DNA of 64,000 nt, taken from Coprobacillus sp. CAG:698. GTDB taxonomy: Bacteria > Bacillota_I > Bacilli_A > ML615J-28 > CAG-698. This document shows positions 28,021-35,629 of the stretch, one piece after another. The stretch lies in the NCBI GenBank assembly GCA_000431235.1, contig HF988712.1, forward strand, positions 8,036-72,035. Direction: 5' to 3'. How positions within the stretch are numbered: position 1 is the first letter of the stretch; every line of letters starts with the position of its first letter. Below the pieces are notes generated by a model. It made no database searches, had not been told where the DNA came from, and saw only the letters and a program-made list of their open reading frames with translations. The translations under genes and the position numbers were made by a program.

Positions 28021-28484
28021 AATGTCTCCTTATATAATTTAATATTTTTTATTCTTGCTATAGTATCTCTTTTTGAATTACGCATATCTATGTTAATTCT
28101 AAAAGAGATTATTTTTTTTCTTACAGTAATATATAGCTTATTACTTTTGTTATTATCATTTTTATAAATTTCGTAATGAGAATCGTTTTGTTCAAAAGCT
28201 TCAATTGTAATATTTTTTAAAATATAATCTATAGAATCGTGTAAAATTATTTCAATCAAATCATCGAAAACTGGTTCATTCAAATATATGTGAATAAAGT
28301 GGAATAATGAATCATCACTTCGCCATATACTATTAATGGAATCTAATGAATTATAATCTATTACATTATATTGTGTATATTTAAAACCATTAGTATTTAT
28401 AGAAAAACTATCTGCATCTATACACCTAAAAACATTATTTAAAAGTACATAATTATTCTTATTTACTTTTGAAAACGTTTCCAT
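28017..28484 (-). CDS. Unknown 155-aa frame, probably the C-terminal part of the BtrH-like gene
   Basis: No ribosome site precedes the first ATG. The frame is open further upstream, without a stop, to the run of seven Gs at 28545-28551 at the end of the BtrH-like frame. A -1 shift there would join the two into one protein of about 448 aa. The sequence is polar with beta-strand character (FFRINIDM-like strands near the end) and matches no domain I know. The next gene, the precursor, starts within its stop (ATGA). Either it is an independent gene with a weak start or, more likely, the second half of one gene. Confidence 0.6.
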   Translation of the reverse strand: METFSKVNKNNYVLLNNVFRCIDADSFSINTNGFKYTQYNVIDYNSLDSINSIWRSDDSLFHFIHIYLNEPVFDDLIEIILHDSIDYILKNITIEAFEQNDSHYEIYKNDNNKSNKLYITVRKKIISFRINIDMRNSKRDTIARIKNIKLYKETL

Positions 28485-28513
28485 ATCATTTGATAATTTT
28501 TTGTTGTTTTCTT

Positions 28514-29365
28514 CTATCTTACTAAAATTATAGTCGCCAATTTTCCCCCCCTTTTTAAAAACAATATATAATCATATATCAATTCTTTTCTCTTCAAATA
28601 ATATTCATTATAAGTGTTAAATGAATCTATAGAAAAGTTATCCTTAATATATTTACGAATAACATTTAAACTATTAATAAAATGTCTAATAATATATTCA
28701 TTATTGTATTTACCATCGTTATGATATTGAATTAAATTATCATTAATTAATAATTTTCTATAAATAGGAATTAACTTTTCTAATAATGATGAAAATGAAA
28801 CATCCTTATATTTACTTAATTTTATAAATAAATATTCAAGTTTATTTATTTTTGATAAATTTATCATATTTCTAAACATATCAAATGTCATTGAATTTTT
28901 TATAAATATATTTGATTCCGTCAAATTATGTAACAAATCATTGTTAATCATAGAAGAATCATGATAATAAATTAACTCGCGTTCTGTATCAATTCCGCTT
29001 ATTATTACATTATAATTCAATTTTTTACCATAATCCAATTTATACACAGATGAGGTATACCAGCAAAAACATGGTATAGAAAAAATTAAAGGACTCTTGA
29101 CTGCCAAATTATCATGGATATAGTTAATTTCATCAGTAATTGGACTACATTTTATATCCATATTATATCCAAAGTTAAAAGAAATAATTCTATTGTAATC
29201 TTTAGCTTTTGAATGATTACAATAAATACTACAATATGCACAATAGAGATCAAAAAGTTCGGGATCGTAAAAACTAAGCATATTGCCAATCGTCAAATCA
29301 AAACAATCGATCTGTGTAAAATCATACTTAAATGCTTGAGAAGAAATTTCTAATTGAATTATCAT
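28514..29365 (-). CDS. BtrH-like (papain-fold) protein, first gene of the RiPP operon
   Basis: A 283-aa frame resembling the N-terminal domain of butirosin protein BtrH: DCFDLTIGNMLSFYD with Cys at about 20, and later a C-F-C-W-Y stretch followed by LNYNVIISGIDTERELIYYHDSS, which lines up with the ...GGHVVVVVGYDxEGVYVAD block of the family. The usual His of that block is Asn here, so catalysis may differ. BtrH moves an acyl group from a carrier protein, and a carrier-like protein lies in the same operon. The frame ends soon after a run of seven Gs (28545-28551) and probably continues in the -1 frame. Similarity is judged by eye. Confidence 0.6.
   Translation of the reverse strand: MIIQLEISSQAFKYDFTQIDCFDLTIGNMLSFYDPELFDLYCAYCSIYCNHSKAKDYNRIISFNFGYNMDIKCSPITDEINYIHDNLAVKSPLIFSIPCFCWYTSSVYKLDYGKKLNYNVIISGIDTERELIYYHDSSMINNDLLHNLTESNIFIKNSMTFDMFRNMINLSKINKLEYLFIKLSKYKDVSFSSLLEKLIPIYRKLLINDNLIQYHNDGKYNNEYIIRHFINSLNVIRKYIKDNFSIDSFNTYNEYYLKRKELIYDYILFLKRGGKLATIILVR
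28545..28551 (-). promoter_or_regulatory. G7 homopolymer at the frame break: possible -1 frameshift or phase-variation site
   Basis: On the minus strand the coding strand reads AAAAAGGGGGGGAAAA. In the zero frame this gives G-GGG-GGA, a valid X-XXY-YYZ slippery heptamer. Shifting back one base opens the frame into the next ORF without any stop. A run of seven Gs is striking in DNA this AT-rich. Confidence 0.55.
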
Positions 29366-29466
29366 ATACTTCTTAAAACTACCTTATAAATTTTTAACCT
29401 TTTAAAACAAATATAATCACCTACTTTTTTCATCATTCATAAATAAATACAATTAATTCTCATTAC

Positions 29467-29488
29467 AAAAATATCAATTGATATTTTT
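29467..29488. promoter_or_regulatory. Perfect 22-bp palindrome in the leader of the RiPP operon
   Basis: A fully self-complementary 22-bp sequence centred on CAATTG, about 20 bases downstream of the predicted transcription start and 100 bases before the first gene. It could be an operator for a dimeric repressor or an RNA hairpin. The rest of the 213-base gap 29366-29578 holds a promoter and a long leader with no good gene. Confidence 0.55.
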
Positions 29489-29514
29489 CCTTCATATATT
29501 TCTATGCCACTATT

Positions 29515-29542
29515 ATTATATCATACAAAAAAAAAAAATCAA
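29515..29542 (-). promoter_or_regulatory. Promoter of the RiPP operon with a T12 run in its spacer
   Basis: On the minus strand TTGATT (29537-29542) and TATAAT (29515-29520, extended by TGA) are 16 bp apart. The spacer and the end of the -35 are made largely of a run of 12 T (29527-29538). Length changes of the run would change the spacing, as in known phase-variable promoters. Confidence 0.65.
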
Positions 29543-29578
29543 GAGAAATCGCTTACAAAATTTTTTATATTAAATTAT

Positions 29579-29902
29579 TTACAAAACAATAATATGTATA
29601 TCATTAGATAATTCAATTATATTATACAAAGACTCATTATTTATGTATATTCTTTCTTCTCTTGTTAACCAAATAATAAATGATTTAGTATATAATGCTT
29701 CTATAAGAAATTTTTTTGTTTTCTTATTAAAAGCAATAAAATTATCATCATAATCAATATCCAAACATCTAGTTGCTAAGTAATAAATATTTATCCTAGT
29801 ATTTGCTATTTGCAAATATTCATCGGCACAATAGTTTGGGCAGTTATCACAAGTGTATATTTCAAATAAGTCTAAAATAGTTCTTTTTCTTTTGCATTTC
29901 AT
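29579..29902 (-). CDS. Hypothetical Cys-containing protein upstream of the RiPP operon (107 aa)
   Basis: I recognise no family. The N-terminus is basic (KCKRKR), followed by YTCDNCPNYCADE, a small Cys cluster that may bind metal, and then a mixed alpha/beta region with a TREERIYIN stretch. It has no ribosome site. A TATAAT at 29910-29915 ends only 7 bases before the ATG, so its mRNA could be leaderless. It is on the same strand as the RiPP operon and equally AT-rich, so it may be a regulator or accessory of that cluster, but it lies before the operon promoter. It could also be unrelated. Confidence 0.5.
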   Translation of the reverse strand: MKCKRKRTILDLFEIYTCDNCPNYCADEYLQIANTRINIYYLATRCLDIDYDDNFIAFNKKTKKFLIEALYTKSFIIWLTREERIYINNESLYNIIELSNDIHIIVL

Positions 29903-30020
29903 ATTAATAATTATACTATTAAAATTTCATAATTTATAATTTTTTATTATTATTTTTCTTTTTAAAATAAAAAATTATTATTTCCTTTATTTATTAATAC
30001 ATATCTAAATTAATTTAAAA

Positions 30021-30051
30021 AGCCAACTAATACACTATGTACTAATTGACT
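30021..30051 (-). terminator. leuS terminator of the recurring AGTACTAATTGAC type
   Basis: Read on the minus strand, a 13-pair stem (some G-U pairs) with a 5-base loop is followed by TTTTTAA, 9 bases after the leuS stop. Its stem sequence is nearly that of terminators at 2173 and 61879. Confidence 0.8.
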
Positions 30052-30059
30052 TTATTTAC

Positions 30060-32483
30060 TTAAATTACTATATTAACTAATTTATTTGGAACAACGATAA
30101 CTTTCTTTACACTTGCTCCATTTATAAATGCTTTTACTTTTTCACTTTCTAAAGCTTTCTTTTCCACAGTTTCTTTAGAAGCATTCATTTCAACTTCTAA
30201 TTTATCTCTCATTTTACCATTTACTTGTACTATTATAGTAGCTTTTTCTAAAGCAACTTTGTTTTCATCAAATTCAGGCCATTTAGCATAAGCAATAGAC
30301 TCGTTATGATTTAGTACTTGACTATATAGTTCTTCTGTTATATGAGGTGCTATAGGATTAAGTAATTTTAGGAATCCTTCTAAATACTCAAGTGGTACTT
30401 TCTTTTCTTTATAACATTCATTAACAAACATCATCATTTGTGATATTGCTGTATTGAAACGAAGATTTTCATAATCTTCAGTTACCTTACGAACTGTTTG
30501 ATGATAAATTCTATCAAGATTATCGTTCTTATCAACTATCTCAGCAACTTCACTATACAATCTATAAACACGTTCTAAGAATCTTCTTGGACCTTCTACA
30601 CCTTTTGTTGACCAAGGTTTTGTTGCTTCAAGTGGACCCATAAACATCTCATACATTCTCAATGTATCAGCTCCGTAGTCACGAACAACATCATCAGGGT
30701 TTATAACATTTCCTTTTGATTTACTCATTTTTTCGCCATCTTCACCAAGAATCATACCTTGATTAAATAGTTTTTGGAATGGTTCATCATATTTAACTAT
30801 TCCACAATCATATAAAACCTTATGCCAGAATCTTGAATATAATAAGTGAAGAACAGCATGTTCTGTACCTCCAATATATAGATCTACTGGAAGCCAGTAA
30901 TTAACCATTTCTTGAACTTTTGGATCATCAAGATTTAAATATTCATCATCCTTAGCATTTCTTAGTAGATATCCTATATAGTACCAACAACTTCCAGCCC
31001 ATTGAGGCATTGTATTAGATTCACGATGTCCCTTAACACCATCAGCTCTTGTAACATTGTACCATTCCGTAGCATTCACAAGTGGTGATTCTCCAGTTTT
31101 ACTTAAAGTTACTTTTTCCATAACTGGAAGTTCAAGTGGTAAATCTTCAAGAGTTAAACACTCTGTTGTTCCATCATTCCAATGAATAATTGGGAAAGGT
31201 TCGCCCCAATATCTTTGACGAGAAAAGATCCAGTCACGAAGTTTATAATTAACACTCTTCTTACCAATATTCTTTTCTTCTAAAAACTCAAGCATTTTAT
31301 TTATGGCTTCTTCTTTACCTAAACCATCTAAAAATCCAGAATTGATATGTTTAGCATCACCAGTAAAAGCTTTTTCTTGGATATCGCCATCTAAAACAGG
31401 GATGATTTCAATATTAAATTTCTTAGCAAATTCATAGTCACGATCATCATGAGCAGGAACAGCCATTATTGCACCAGTTCCATAACTTGATAATACATAA
31501 TCAGCTATCCAAATAGGAATATCTTTGCCATTCACTGGATTTACTGCATATGCTCCTGTGAAGACACCTGTTTTGTCTTTATTTAGATCTGTACGATCTA
31601 AGTCACTCTTTGATTTTGCAATTTCAATATATTTATTTACTTCATCTTTTTGAGCATTTGTAGTTATTTCTTTTACAAGTGGGTGTTCAGGAGATAAAAC
31701 GCAATATGTTGCTCCAAATAGTGTATCACATCTTGTTGTGAAGACAATAAATGATTTATCTGTACCTTTTACAGTAAACTTTACTTCTGCACCAACGCTT
31801 TTACCTATCCAATTTCTTTGCATATCTTTTACAGATTGAGGCCAATCAAGTTTATCTAATCCTTCAAGAAGTCTTTCAGCATATTTTGTAATCTTTAAAA
31901 CCCATTGTCTCATAGGTTTTTTGACAACTGGAAATCCTCCTCTTTCAGAAACCATTCTTCCATTTTCATTTAACACTTCTTCGTTAGCAAGAACTGTACC
32001 TAATTCTTCACACCAATTAACTTCAATGTTCTTTACTTCAGCAAGGCCTTTTTCGTAAAGTTTTGTGAAAATCCATTGTGTCCACTTATAATATTTAGGA
32101 TCACATGTTGCAATTTCACGATTCCAATCATATGAAAGTCCTAAAATTTCTAATTGATTCTTAAATACATTTATATTATTGTACGTAAATTCTCGTGGAT
32201 CCTTACCAGTTTTGATAGCATATTGTTCTGCTGGTAATCCGAATGCATCCCATCCCATTGGATGAATTACATTATACCCTCTCATTCTCTTATAACGAGA
32301 AATGATATCAGTTGCTGTATATCCTTCTGGATGCCCTACATGTAAACCGGCACCACTTGGATATGGAAACATATCTAAGGCATAATATTTAGGTTTATTA
32401 GGATCATATTTTGTCTCAAATGTATGGTTTTCCTTCCAATATTTTTGCCATTTTTTTTCTATTTCAATGTGATTATAGCTCAT
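30060..32483 (-). CDS. leuS: Leucyl-tRNA synthetase
   Basis: Charges tRNA-Leu. The class I signature is PYPSGAGLHVGHPEGY (HIGH motif as HVGH), and the KMSKS loop is GEKMSKSKGN. The CP1 editing domain lies between about 220 and 420 (TRCDTLFGATYCVLSPEHP and GTGAIMAVPAHDDRD), the anticodon domain near the end and the C-terminal extension after residue 740. The length of 807 aa is normal for Bacilli. It lies 2 bases after the DUF1189 gene. No T-box leader was seen before this operon. Confidence 0.98.
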   Translation of the reverse strand: MSYNHIEIEKKWQKYWKENHTFETKYDPNKPKYYALDMFPYPSGAGLHVGHPEGYTATDIISRYKRMRGYNVIHPMGWDAFGLPAEQYAIKTGKDPREFTYNNINVFKNQLEILGLSYDWNREIATCDPKYYKWTQWIFTKLYEKGLAEVKNIEVNWCEELGTVLANEEVLNENGRMVSERGGFPVVKKPMRQWVLKITKYAERLLEGLDKLDWPQSVKDMQRNWIGKSVGAEVKFTVKGTDKSFIVFTTRCDTLFGATYCVLSPEHPLVKEITTNAQKDEVNKYIEIAKSKSDLDRTDLNKDKTGVFTGAYAVNPVNGKDIPIWIADYVLSSYGTGAIMAVPAHDDRDYEFAKKFNIEIIPVLDGDIQEKAFTGDAKHINSGFLDGLGKEEAINKMLEFLEEKNIGKKSVNYKLRDWIFSRQRYWGEPFPIIHWNDGTTECLTLEDLPLELPVMEKVTLSKTGESPLVNATEWYNVTRADGVKGHRESNTMPQWAGSCWYYIGYLLRNAKDDEYLNLDDPKVQEMVNYWLPVDLYIGGTEHAVLHLLYSRFWHKVLYDCGIVKYDEPFQKLFNQGMILGEDGEKMSKSKGNVINPDDVVRDYGADTLRMYEMFMGPLEATKPWSTKGVEGPRRFLERVYRLYSEVAEIVDKNDNLDRIYHQTVRKVTEDYENLRFNTAISQMMMFVNECYKEKKVPLEYLEGFLKLLNPIAPHITEELYSQVLNHNESIAYAKWPEFDENKVALEKATIIVQVNGKMRDKLEVEMNASKETVEKKALESEKVKAFINGASVKKVIVVPNKLVNIVI

Positions 32484-32485
32484 TT

Positions 32486-33319
32486 TTAAATATCTCCTTT
32501 TCCACAGACTTGATTAAATGTCATACTATATATTAATGTCATAATTAAACCAATATAATAGAATACTTGCATACTATACAAAGTTGCAAATAGTTCACCA
32601 AACACCATAGGTGTTACCAAATATATACTCATCTGCCAATACTTAGAAAACTTCAAATTATTACCTTTTGAAAAACGACCAAATATTGTAACTATTAATG
32701 ATAAAAGTGCTAAGCCTCCACTTGAAATTAGTACAAGACTAACTATTGTTATCCACATTGTTTGATTTTTATATGTGTTGATAATCGAACTAAGATTTGT
32801 AAATATGTTTTCCCAATATTTATAATCATTTTCTTTAGCTTTAGAAAAATCAATTCCATTTAAATTATACTTATCATAAGTTACAAGTAATGTTGGATAA
32901 TTTCTATATTCGTAAACTCCATCAATAGTAAATAATATTCTCGTTTTTGTGATACTAAAGCCTGATGCTCTATTAACTGTATCTGGCAGCGTTTTGCTTG
33001 AACTAAAATAAATATCATAATTTGTAGTACTAATCACATAATATGACTTTTCTATGTTTTCACCATCACTTATATAAGTTAATTTATTGTTTTCAATTTT
33101 ATATGGTATCACTTCTGACATCTGAAAAGCTGTTCTAACTTCTTCCATAAAATTTGTACTTAAATTAGAAGAAAAGACAACTCCAATTGTCATCGGAATA
33201 GCGTAAATTAAAACCAATATAAAGAAATAAATAGTAGTCAATATCTTTTTGTCATCTTTATAATAGTATATTTTCCCTGGTGAAAATAAACCATCCATTA
33301 GTCTTTTTATAATTTTCAT
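32486..33319 (-). CDS. DUF1189 family membrane protein
   Basis: A 277-aa membrane protein: a short cytosolic start with LFSPGKIYYY, membrane segments at about 30-50, 180-210 and 225-270, and an extracytoplasmic loop of about 120 residues between the first and second. This matches the DUF1189 family of Firmicutes, whose role is unknown. A GAGGA ribosome site lies rather far (about 13 bases) from the ATG. It is translated just before leuS (gap of 2 bases), so it may share control with it, but the functional link is unclear. Confidence 0.8.
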   Translation of the reverse strand: MKIIKRLMDGLFSPGKIYYYKDDKKILTTIYFFILVLIYAIPMTIGVVFSSNLSTNFMEEVRTAFQMSEVIPYKIENNKLTYISDGENIEKSYYVISTTNYDIYFSSSKTLPDTVNRASGFSITKTRILFTIDGVYEYRNYPTLLVTYDKYNLNGIDFSKAKENDYKYWENIFTNLSSIINTYKNQTMWITIVSLVLISSGGLALLSLIVTIFGRFSKGNNLKFSKYWQMSIYLVTPMVFGELFATLYSMQVFYYIGLIMTLIYSMTFNQVCGKGDI

Positions 33320-33406
33320 AATGACTTAATTTTCCTCCGTATTTATTTTTTTAATTTCTTATTCAATATATTTTAGCACACTTCTCATAATTTTACAATT
33401 AAATAT

Positions 33407-33449
33407 TTATAATAATTCTTTAATTTATGATTATAATAATTCTTTAATT
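33407..33449. repeat. Two direct copies of a 19-bp AT-rich unit
   Basis: The unit beginning TTATAATAATTC lies at 33407-33425 and again at 33431-33449, 24 bp apart, in the 269-base gap between the divergent DUF1189-leuS operon and the uridine kinase gene. It may be a duplicated regulatory site or chance slippage. Apart from this and the udk promoter, nothing else was recognised in the gap. Confidence 0.6.
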
Positions 33450-33534
33450 AATGTTCATTATCTTTTAATATTGACTTATAAACATATGTTTTGCTATTTT
33501 ATTCTATATTATTTCTTTTTTCAACATTTTCACA

Positions 33535-33563
33535 TTGATTTATTACAAACTTTGTGATAAAAT
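33535..33563 (+). promoter_or_regulatory. Promoter of udk
   Basis: TTGATT (33535-33540) and TAAAAT (33558-33563) are 17 bp apart, about 25 bases before the TTG start, with a GGAGG ribosome site at 33576-33580. Confidence 0.7.
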
Positions 33564-33588
33564 TATTTGAAAAATGGAGGTATAAATC

Positions 33589-34215
33589 TTGAAAACAACA
33601 ATTATAGGTATTGCTGGTGGTACTGCATCAGGAAAAACAACTGTTGCTTCACGTCTATATGAAGAAACAAAGAAATATGGCTCAGTTAATGTTATTAGGA
33701 TTGATGATTATTACAAAGATCAAAGCAACTTATCTCTCGAAGAAAGAAGAAAAACGAATTTTGACCATCCTAGTGCTTATGACAAAGATTTGCTTGTAAA
33801 ACACTTAAATGATCTAAAAAAAGGAATTAGCATAAATAAACCAACATATGATTTTACAATAAGTACTCGTAGTGATATTGTTGAGAAAATAGAACCATGC
33901 AATGTTATCATTGTTGAAGGAATTATGGCTTTTGCAATCCCAGAACTAAGAGATATGTATGACATTAAAATTTTTGTTGACACTCCTGATGATATTAGAT
34001 TTATCAGAAGATTATCTCGTGACATCGAAAAACGTGGAAGAACAGTAGACAACGTAATAAATCAATATTTATCAACTGTTCGTCCAATGCATTTATCATT
34101 TGTAGAACCATCAAAGGTTTATGCAGATTTAATTGTTCCAATTGGTGGAGAAAACAATATAGCTATTGATATTATCACAACAAAAATTGTTGATTTACTT
34201 AAAAAAAGCATATAA
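33589..34215 (+). CDS. udk: Uridine kinase
   Basis: Phosphorylates uridine and cytidine in nucleoside salvage. The Walker A motif is GGTASGKTT near the N-terminus; the family blocks RIDDYYKD, NFDHPSAYD and VIVEGIMAF follow, with the lid region RFIRRLSRDIEKRGR. It has 208 aa, the usual length. It starts with TTG, 8 bases after a strong GGAGG, and no ATG is near that would leave the P-loop intact. It is a single plus-strand gene with its own promoter and terminator. Confidence 0.95.
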   Translation: MKTTIIGIAGGTASGKTTVASRLYEETKKYGSVNVIRIDDYYKDQSNLSLEERRKTNFDHPSAYDKDLLVKHLNDLKKGISINKPTYDFTISTRSDIVEKIEPCNVIIVEGIMAFAIPELRDMYDIKIFVDTPDDIRFIRRLSRDIEKRGRTVDNVINQYLSTVRPMHLSFVEPSKVYADLIVPIGGENNIAIDIITTKIVDLLKKSI

Positions 34216-34216
34216 C

Positions 34217-34244
34217 AAAAAGTCCTCAAAACAGAGGACTTTTA
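34217..34244 (+). terminator. udk terminator
   Basis: AAAGTCCTC and GAGGACTTT pair around a 6-base loop, just after the udk stop codon, with Ts after it. The following 130 bases to 34376 contain a second small hairpin (TTCCTCGA/TCGAGGAA, about 34288-34308) and no convincing gene. Confidence 0.85.
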
Positions 34245-34376
34245 CTTTGTCTTTCGACTGGCATTTTTTTGTTTTCTTCCTCGAGCCAATCGAGGAACTC
34301 ACTTGTAAACACTTATATGGATAATTTATAAGTTTTACATTATTATTATATGCAAATTAATTATTCCTATACATAA

Positions 34377-35573
34377 TTAATCTAAAGGATATTCATTTAA
34401 ATCACTTGGATATTCAAATTTAAAATCTAATCCTAAGAATTTAATTACTAGAGATTGTTCTTTACCTTCAGAAACACTTACACATTCAACTTTTACAATT
34501 ACATTATTCTCCATTGTTACAAGAATTTTAATTTCATCTTTATTGAGTGTATTAAGTTTATCACCTTTATAATTTCTAATGTCTAATGAATATGTAATAA
34601 CATCATCACTCTTACCTTCATATTTTAAAGCATCATAGAATGCTGCTTCTAAATAAAATGCTGATGCATCTCCTAAAACTTTACTAATTGATGAAGAATC
34701 ATATATTTCTTGAATTTCAGATTCATCACCTTCGTATTGAACTTTTACACCATTAGCATTCATATAAATTATACCATCTTTAACATATATTGATGATACA
34801 TTATCACCGCTTAATTCCCTATAAAATTTTACAAGGTTACCATTTTCTAATTCAAATCCATATTTATGTCCTAAGAATTCTTCGCCATTTCTTGTTTCAA
34901 TTTCAATTGATCCTTTTGTACTTTGTAAATAACTATTAATCAACGCTTCTAAATCTTTACTTAATTTACTTGCATCATAAACATCTTCAAGAATTTCAAT
35001 TTCAACTGATTTTGTAATTTCAGGATTAGCAACTGATTTACAAGTAATTGTTACTTTACCAGTTTTTAAGGCAGTAACAACGCCATTATTAACAGAAGCA
35101 ATTTGTGAATCACTTGTTTCCCAAGTTACCTCTTTATTTGTAGCATTATCAGGTTTAACAGTGGCTTTAATCTCTAATTGTTCAGAAACTTTCATTTGGT
35201 TTTTGCATTCAAGTTCAATAGAATTTGGCATAACAACACTAGTTTTTATAGTAAATGTTACTTCTTTAGTAACACTTGTATTTGCATTTGCTGTTACTGT
35301 GATAGTAACACTTCCTTCTTTCAAGAATTTAACTAATCCACTTTCGCTAACAGTGGCTATTTCTTCATTATTTGATTTAAAAGAAACCCTTTTATCTTCT
35401 GCCTCTTCTGGAAGAACAGTGTAAGAAATTGTTACTTCTTCTCCCATAAGAAATTCCATTTTTTCGTTATTAATTTTAATTTCTGTAGGTAATGTCTTTC
35501 TACAGCCAACATAGATAACTGCTATAAAGGCTAAGAAACTAAATAAAAATAATTTTTTGATTTTGATAGTCAT
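34377..35573 (-). CDS. Lipoprotein with two bacterial Ig-like (BIG2) domains
   Basis: A predicted surface lipoprotein of 398 aa. The signal peptide ends in a lipobox with Cys at VGC (residue ~24). Two BIG2 domains follow at about 30-110 and 115-195, each with the xSFxSxNxEIATV-like core and a GxVTITxx strand. The C-terminal 200 residues are an unknown beta-rich domain. The ATG at 35573 has a perfect GGAGGG site at 8 bases and lies downstream of the predicted transcription start, whereas the longer start at 35603 does not. It is a single-gene unit. Confidence 0.85.
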   Translation of the reverse strand: MTIKIKKLFLFSFLAFIAVIYVGCRKTLPTEIKINNEKMEFLMGEEVTISYTVLPEEAEDKRVSFKSNNEEIATVSESGLVKFLKEGSVTITVTANANTSVTKEVTFTIKTSVVMPNSIELECKNQMKVSEQLEIKATVKPDNATNKEVTWETSDSQIASVNNGVVTALKTGKVTITCKSVANPEITKSVEIEILEDVYDASKLSKDLEALINSYLQSTKGSIEIETRNGEEFLGHKYGFELENGNLVKFYRELSGDNVSSIYVKDGIIYMNANGVKVQYEGDESEIQEIYDSSSISKVLGDASAFYLEAAFYDALKYEGKSDDVITYSLDIRNYKGDKLNTLNKDEIKILVTMENNVIVKVECVSVSEGKEQSLVIKFLGLDFKFEYPSDLNEYPLD

Positions 35574-35593
35574 TGTGCATACCCTCCACATAT

Positions 35594-35622
35594 ATTTTAT
35601 CATTTTTTATTTATTCTTTCAA
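35594..35622 (-). promoter_or_regulatory. Promoter of the Ig-like lipoprotein gene
   Basis: On the minus strand TTGAAA (35617-35622) and TAAAAT (35594-35599, extended by TGA) are 17 bp apart. This places the transcription start near 35587 and decides the ATG at 35573. Confidence 0.7.
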
Positions 35623-35629
35623 TATAATT

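Larger units (their letters stand above)
23110..29365 (-). other. Predicted radical-SAM RiPP cluster ending in a reverse transcriptase
   Basis: Ten consecutive frames on one strand with almost no spacing: BtrH-like protein (two frames), six-Cys precursor, PqqD-like, radical SAM/SPASM, HPr-kinase-like ATPase, S24/S26-type peptidase, nucleotidyltransferase, acyl-carrier-like protein and reverse transcriptase. Overlaps of 4, 8, 10-11 and 26 bases show one operon with coupled translation. The only recognised promoter is before the first gene at 29515-29542. DNA here is more AT-rich than its neighbours, consistent with recent acquisition. No exporter, immunity gene or transposase lies inside it, so export would use machinery elsewhere. 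The RiPP nature is well supported by precursor, PqqD and radical SAM order; the role of the reverse transcriptase is unknown. Confidence 0.8.

Noticed and set aside
29366..30059. Template repeat of a diversity-generating retroelement in the gaps around the RiPP operon.
   Set aside because: No stretch resembling the precursor 3' end was found in 22987-23109, 29366-29578 or 29903-30059.
33320..33588. T-box riboswitch before the DUF1189-leuS operon, or before tyrS at 56782-56852.
   Set aside because: No specifier stem, T-box sequence or antiterminator is visible, and the tyrS leader is too short.
34250..34345. A 28-codon GTG-start frame on the minus strand with the TTCCTCGA hairpin.
   Set aside because: No ribosome site, it overlaps the udk terminator, and it matches nothing known.
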